Source: Deltaproteobacteria bacterium (GTDB lineage Bacteria > Bdellovibrionota > UBA1018 > UBA923). From it: DNA of 9,683 nucleotides. The translations under genes were made by a program, and so were the position numbers. The DNA is taken from assembly GCA_016194725.1 (NCBI GenBank), contig JACQAW010000339.1:1-9683 (forward strand). The letters run 5' to 3'. Positions 7,023-9,683 of the stretch are shown here, in pieces (positions within the stretch are counted from its first letter, which is position 1; each line of letters opens with the position of its first letter). The notes beneath the pieces were generated by a model. It searched no databases. It had not been told where the DNA came from and saw nothing but the letters and a program-made list of their open reading frames with translations.

Positions 7023-7145
7023 CTAAATGTGAATAGGAAACTTCGGAGTCGTTCCCTTGTTGCGCGCTTCCTTTTTGCGGGCTGCACCCTTGCGAGCCTT
7101 ACGGACCTTGCGCTGAATCTTTGTTCTCATACGACGTGATGGCAT
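7023..7145 (-). CDS. Tiny highly basic protein (40 residues), operon partner of metK
   Basis: The frame reads MPSRRMRTKIQRKVRKARKG, then a further basic stretch, and ends GTTPKFPIHI. Sixteen of 40 residues are Lys or Arg, concentrated in residues 4-35, with a short uncharged proline/phenylalanine-containing tail. It is well supported despite its size: AAGGAG lies exactly 6 bases before ATG 7145, a promoter lies a few bases further up, the stop is fused to the metK ribosome site, and no other frame explains these bases. Composition suggests an RNA-binding or ribosome-associated role, similar in character to small ribosomal proteins such as bS21, bS22 or bTHX, but I see no motif that identifies one of them. 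Function is therefore unassigned. Too short for ordinary gene-finding thresholds and easily missed. Confidence 0.8.
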   Translation of the reverse strand: MPSRRMRTKIQRKVRKARKGAARKKEARNKGTTPKFPIHI

Positions 7146-7151
7146 TTAAAA

Positions 7152-7157
7152 CTCCTT
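7152..7157 (-). promoter_or_regulatory. Strong ribosome-binding site of the 40-residue basic protein
   Basis: AAGGAG on the minus strand with 6 bases to ATG 7145. This near-consensus site is the main reason to accept such a short gene. Confidence 0.8.
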
Positions 7158-7172
7158 AAAATTGAAGCCCCC

Positions 7173-7202
7173 ACCCTACTTTACCGTCCGAGGGCCTGTC
7201 AA
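7173..7202 (-). promoter_or_regulatory. Candidate promoter of the basic-protein/metK operon
   Basis: On the minus strand a perfect TTGACA (7202-7197), 18 bases, then TAGGGT (7178-7173), matching TATAAT at 3 of 6 positions. Transcription would start about 20 bases before the start codon, which suits the ribosome site at 7152-7157. It lies in the 103-base gap that separates this operon from the divergent secretin gene. Confidence 0.5.
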
Positions 7203-7220
7203 CCAGGCTTCTGGCCTCGC

Positions 7221-7236
7221 TGGCCTGCCGCTTGCT
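7221..7236 (+). promoter_or_regulatory. Possible sigma54 (-24/-12) promoter ahead of the secretin gene
   Basis: TGGCCTGCCGCTTGCT matches the RpoN consensus TGGCACGNNNNTTGCW except for the two bases AC, with the GG-GC spacing correct. Transcription would begin near 7247, only about 2 bases before ATG 7249, so the message would be practically leaderless; that fits the absence of a ribosome site but makes the call uncertain. Confidence 0.3.
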
Positions 7237-7248
7237 TATGCCCCGAGC

Positions 7249-8640
7249 ATGCGGTTCAAGATTTTTACCCTATTACTGCTTCTTACCAACTGCCTCTGGG
7301 CCGACCAGGCACCGCCATCGGCCCAATTGCCTACAATCTCGCTTCGAGTGGGACAGCGCTATCCCATCGAGGGGGTCATGGGACAAGACGCAAAGATTGT
7401 CCCGGAAGGGGTGGCCACGGTCCACCAAACCTCCGAGGGACTGCTCATCAAAGCGCATGAGGCCGGAACCGCCACCCTTTCCCTCACGAATGCAGGAAAG
7501 ACCGTGACGATAAAGCTTGTTGTGCGCTCCGCGGCAAGTCAGGGGAATTCCGGTGAACAAGGCTCTGGCGGGTGGAATCAGGCGCAACTTGAACTCAAAA
7601 ATTTGCCCGGTATCCAGCTGGCTGTACTTGGCGGAAAGCTTGTGGTGCAAGGCGAGATCCTGGGACGGATGGCTTATCAAAGAGTGCTTTTATATCTCAG
7701 GGACTACCAAAAAAACCTCATCGTGCTGGCCATGCCGGGCCCGGGCATCAAAGAAAGCCTCATGGAGCAGGGGGGCACGCTGCTGGCCGGGCGGGGCATG
7801 GAAAACGTCCGCATCTCAAATGCCGGAAACCGCTTCTTTCTCGAGGGCTCCGTTGCAACCCCCGAAGAGGTGGAACAGGCTTTCGAGACCGCCCAGAGCG
7901 TGATTCCCAACATCGAAAACCACGTCCCCCTGCCCATACGCATCGATCCGACCATCATGGTGCGGATTTTCATTCTCGAGCTCTCGCGCCAGGCTCATCA
8001 GGCCCTGGGCCTTGGCTGGCCCACCAGCACCCCCCATGCGGCGCTGTTTTCTCCGACAGCAGCGGTATTCAATCCAAGCTGGGCGGTAAACCTATTGCAC
8101 CTTTCGAGCAACGGCCAGGCCAAGATCCTGGCCGAACCTTCGCTGGCCGTGAAAAGCGGTTCGCAGGCCGAGCTGGCGGCGGGTGGCGAGATTCCGATTC
8201 GCATTACCGGCGCATTTGAAAACAAAGTCGTGTGGAAGCATTACGGCCTCAACATCAAGCTGCACATCCTGGGAATTGCGGGCCGATATATCCGCACAAA
8301 AATCGAAACCGAGTCGAGCCAGCTCGACGAAGCCACGGCCGTCGATGGCGTCCCGGGCCTGCGCACCAACACCATGAATACCGAAATTGACGCCATCGAA
8401 GGGCAGCCCATCATGCTTACTGGGCTTTTTCAGTCGAGCTCATCCAAAGACGTCGACAAGGTTCCGCTTCTGGGCAGCATTCCATTGCTGGGCGAGCTGT
8501 TTAAATCACGCCGCTTTCGCGATCACGAAAGCGAGCTGCTCGTGGCCCTGCTACCCAGTTTTGGCGCGAGCGCCGCAAAGATTCCTCTCTCAAGCCTTCA
8601 CGGACTTGAGTTCGAATCACGCTGGAGACCTCTCGATTGA
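7249..8640 (+). CDS. cpaC: Secretin of a Tad/Flp-type pilus or type II/III-like secretion system (CpaC/RcpA family)
   Basis: This 463-residue outer-membrane protein would form the gated ring through which a Flp pilus or substrate leaves the cell. Layout: hydrophobic signal peptide at 1-18 (MRFKIFTLLLLL, likely cut after LWA); a CpaC-type N-terminal domain at about 28-94 (SLRVGQRYPI to TVTIKLVV); a low-complexity Gly/Ser/Gln linker at about 95-112; two BON-like ring subdomains, LPGIQLAVLGGKLVVQGEI and ISNAGNRFFLEGSVATPEE; then the secretin beta-domain from about 233 to 440 with ILAEPSL, AGGEIPI, and the closing signature VPLLGSIPLLGELFKS (405-420), ELLVALLP. Length fits CpaC (about 450-550). 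ATG 7249 is chosen because it begins the signal peptide; upstream TTG 7162 would add 29 residues in front of it and has no ribosome site. Its TGA overlaps the TTG of the next gene. First gene of the pilus locus visible here. Not seen: a lipobox. Confidence 0.9.
   Translation: MRFKIFTLLLLLTNCLWADQAPPSAQLPTISLRVGQRYPIEGVMGQDAKIVPEGVATVHQTSEGLLIKAHEAGTATLSLTNAGKTVTIKLVVRSAASQGNSGEQGSGGWNQAQLELKNLPGIQLAVLGGKLVVQGEILGRMAYQRVLLYLRDYQKNLIVLAMPGPGIKESLMEQGGTLLAGRGMENVRISNAGNRFFLEGSVATPEEVEQAFETAQSVIPNIENHVPLPIRIDPTIMVRIFILELSRQAHQALGLGWPTSTPHAALFSPTAAVFNPSWAVNLLHLSSNGQAKILAEPSLAVKSGSQAELAAGGEIPIRITGAFENKVVWKHYGLNIKLHILGIAGRYIRTKIETESSQLDEATAVDGVPGLRTNTMNTEIDAIEGQPIMLTGLFQSSSSKDVDKVPLLGSIPLLGELFKSRRFRDHESELLVALLPSFGASAAKIPLSSLHGLEFESRWRPLD
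8624..8628 (+). promoter_or_regulatory. Ribosome-binding site for the FHA-CpaF gene, within the secretin 3' end
   Basis: GGAGA with 8 bases to TTG 8637. It supports the unusual TTG start and tight coupling to secretin translation. Confidence 0.5.
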
Positions 8641-9683
8641 ATATCTCACTTGAAGTCGCCACGGGCACGGCCAGCCCGCGACGCTATCGCCTTTGCAATG
8701 GCCGATACACGATCGGCAGCGGCGACTGCGATATCGTGTTATCATATCCGACTGTATCGCGCCGACACGGCCTGGTGACTCTGGTAGACGGAGTCGTTTC
8801 TTACACCGACCTGAGCAGCCGCAACGGCTCGTCGCTGCTCCAAGGCGACCAGCGACTGCCCATAGCCTCCGATCTTGCGGCGGCCTGGACGTGCAACGCG
8901 CGCATTGGCATCGGTCCGTTTACCCTGGGCTGGAACGATGCCACGGCACAAGACGACACCGAAGCAGGTGACCAGATGCCCAGCGAGGCTGCTCTGCAAA
9001 GACATGGCCAGCGATATGCCCGCCTGATGACCGAGAGCCCCGGTCAGGCACGTGATCTTTTTTTCGACCAGCTCGAGGCAGATCCCCTGCGGCAACAAAT
9101 TATCGACCGCGTGCACCGCGAGTACCATGGAAACGGGCCCCTGCACCACCTTCTTGGCGATCCGGCGTGCCGCGAAATCATCGTCAATGCTTACAACGAA
9201 ATTTACGTCGATCTGGGCTCGGGTCTGAACAGGACCACCGAGTCTTTTCTTACCCTCGAAAGCTTTGAGGCCTGGACCGTGCGGACGGCACACGAGGCGG
9301 GCCGCAGACTGGATCTTCAACACCCGATCTGTGAAGCCACGCTTCCCAATGGCGCGCGATTTCATGCGGTAATGCCACCAGTATCGGTGCGTGGAATTTC
9401 GGTCGCGATTCGACGCTTTGGCTCAGCACCCATTGACGAGTTTCGCGCCCTGGAGCAGGGGCGAGCGGCCAACGCCGACGGCATCGGACAGGTTGCTTTG
9501 CGCCAGCTTGTCCAGTGCGCACTTCGCATGCGGCCTGACCGGATTATCGTTGGCGAATGCCGAGGGTCAGAGGTCTTGGAGATGCTGCAGGCCCTGAATA
9601 CCGGTCACCCGGGAAGCCTGACCACCGTGCACGCCAACTCGACCGAGGAAGCCGTGCAGCGCCTGGAGCTGCTGGCCCTGCTG
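8637..9683 (+). CDS. cpaF: FHA domain fused to a CpaF/TadA-type secretion ATPase; 3'-partial and missing the Walker A region
   Basis: An open frame runs from TTG 8637 off the right edge (349 codons). TTG overlaps the secretin TGA by two bases (TTGA). Residues about 5-97 form an FHA (phosphothreonine-binding) domain: GRYTIGSGDCDIVL, SRRH at 41-44, DLSSRNGSS at 58-66; the usual arginine of the IGR motif is Ser28. After a linker, residues about 120-265 match the N-terminal part of CpaF (GNGPLHHLLGDPACREIIVN, EAGRRLDLQHPICEATLPNG, VSVRGISVAIRRFGSAPID). Then RALEQG (bases 9447-9461) joins RAANADGIGQV (from 9462) without the roughly 75-80 residues that hold the Walker A loop and the IEDxxEL segment. 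The remainder, LRMRPDRIIVGECRG and LNTGHPGSLTTVHANS, is the Walker B/His-box part. In the intact family it powers pilus assembly from the inner-membrane face. As written it could not bind ATP normally. Confidence 0.85.
   Translation, partial: MNISLEVATGTASPRRYRLCNGRYTIGSGDCDIVLSYPTVSRRHGLVTLVDGVVSYTDLSSRNGSSLLQGDQRLPIASDLAAAWTCNARIGIGPFTLGWNDATAQDDTEAGDQMPSEAALQRHGQRYARLMTESPGQARDLFFDQLEADPLRQQIIDRVHREYHGNGPLHHLLGDPACREIIVNAYNEIYVDLGSGLNRTTESFLTLESFEAWTVRTAHEAGRRLDLQHPICEATLPNGARFHAVMPPVSVRGISVAIRRFGSAPIDEFRALEQGRAANADGIGQVALRQLVQCALRMRPDRIIVGECRGSEVLEMLQALNTGHPGSLTTVHANSTEEAVQRLELLALL

Noticed and set aside
8742..9365. A 207-codon minus-strand frame opposite the FHA-CpaF gene
   Set aside because: The plus strand encodes recognisable FHA and CpaF blocks over the same bases, so the minus frame is a shadow.
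1..9683. CRISPR arrays, insertion sequences, tRNA or rRNA genes, toxin-antitoxin or prophage modules
   Set aside because: No repeat-spacer pattern, no transposase motifs or terminal inverted repeats, and no RNA-gene cores were seen on either strand.

Overview
The window looks like a chromosomal piece of a Gram-negative, probably deltaproteobacterial or Bdellovibrio-like bacterium. The evidence is a CpaC-type outer-membrane secretin (so there is an outer membrane), a sigma54 (RpoN) activator, an FHA domain fused to a CpaF/TadA-type ATPase, and a dTDP-sugar/glycosyltransferase cluster. The placement is an inference from gene content only. Two intact genes end in TAG, so amber is an ordinary stop codon here.

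Layout. Positions 1-2128 (+) hold the end of a family-2 glycosyltransferase/SAM-methyltransferase fusion and, one base later, rmlD. They meet, tail to tail with 6 bases between, a minus-strand block running 5293 to 2135: a sigma54 activator without a sensory domain, a family-2 glycosyltransferase, and a sugar C-methyltransferase whose start overlaps the glycosyltransferase gene. Together 1-4104 reads as a cell-surface polysaccharide locus that makes and methylates a deoxysugar and transfers sugars. Positions 5534-7145 (-) hold a 40-residue basic protein and metK in one tight operon, closed by a strong hairpin terminator, then a small two-helix membrane protein. From 7249 to the right edge (+) lies the start of a Tad/Flp-type pilus or secretion locus: secretin, then an FHA-CpaF ATPase coupled by overlapping stop and start codons. 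MetK makes S-adenosylmethionine, which the two methyltransferases in the window would use, but it is a housekeeping gene and the proximity may be chance.

The main anomaly is that four of the accessory genes are damaged relative to their families while the other genes look intact. The glycosyltransferase fusion has an in-frame amber codon at 46-48. RmlD is about 18 residues short inside its Rossmann fold. The C-methyltransferase has lost roughly 20 residues and its reading frame near 2785-2792. The CpaF ATPase is contiguous but skips the whole Walker A region near 9459-9464. This is either real decay of surface-structure loci or a run of assembly errors, and read mapping would separate the two. 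I found no convincing undescribed system. The best candidates for something new are the tiny conserved-looking basic protein ahead of metK and the FHA-CpaF protein, if its missing nucleotide-binding loop is real.
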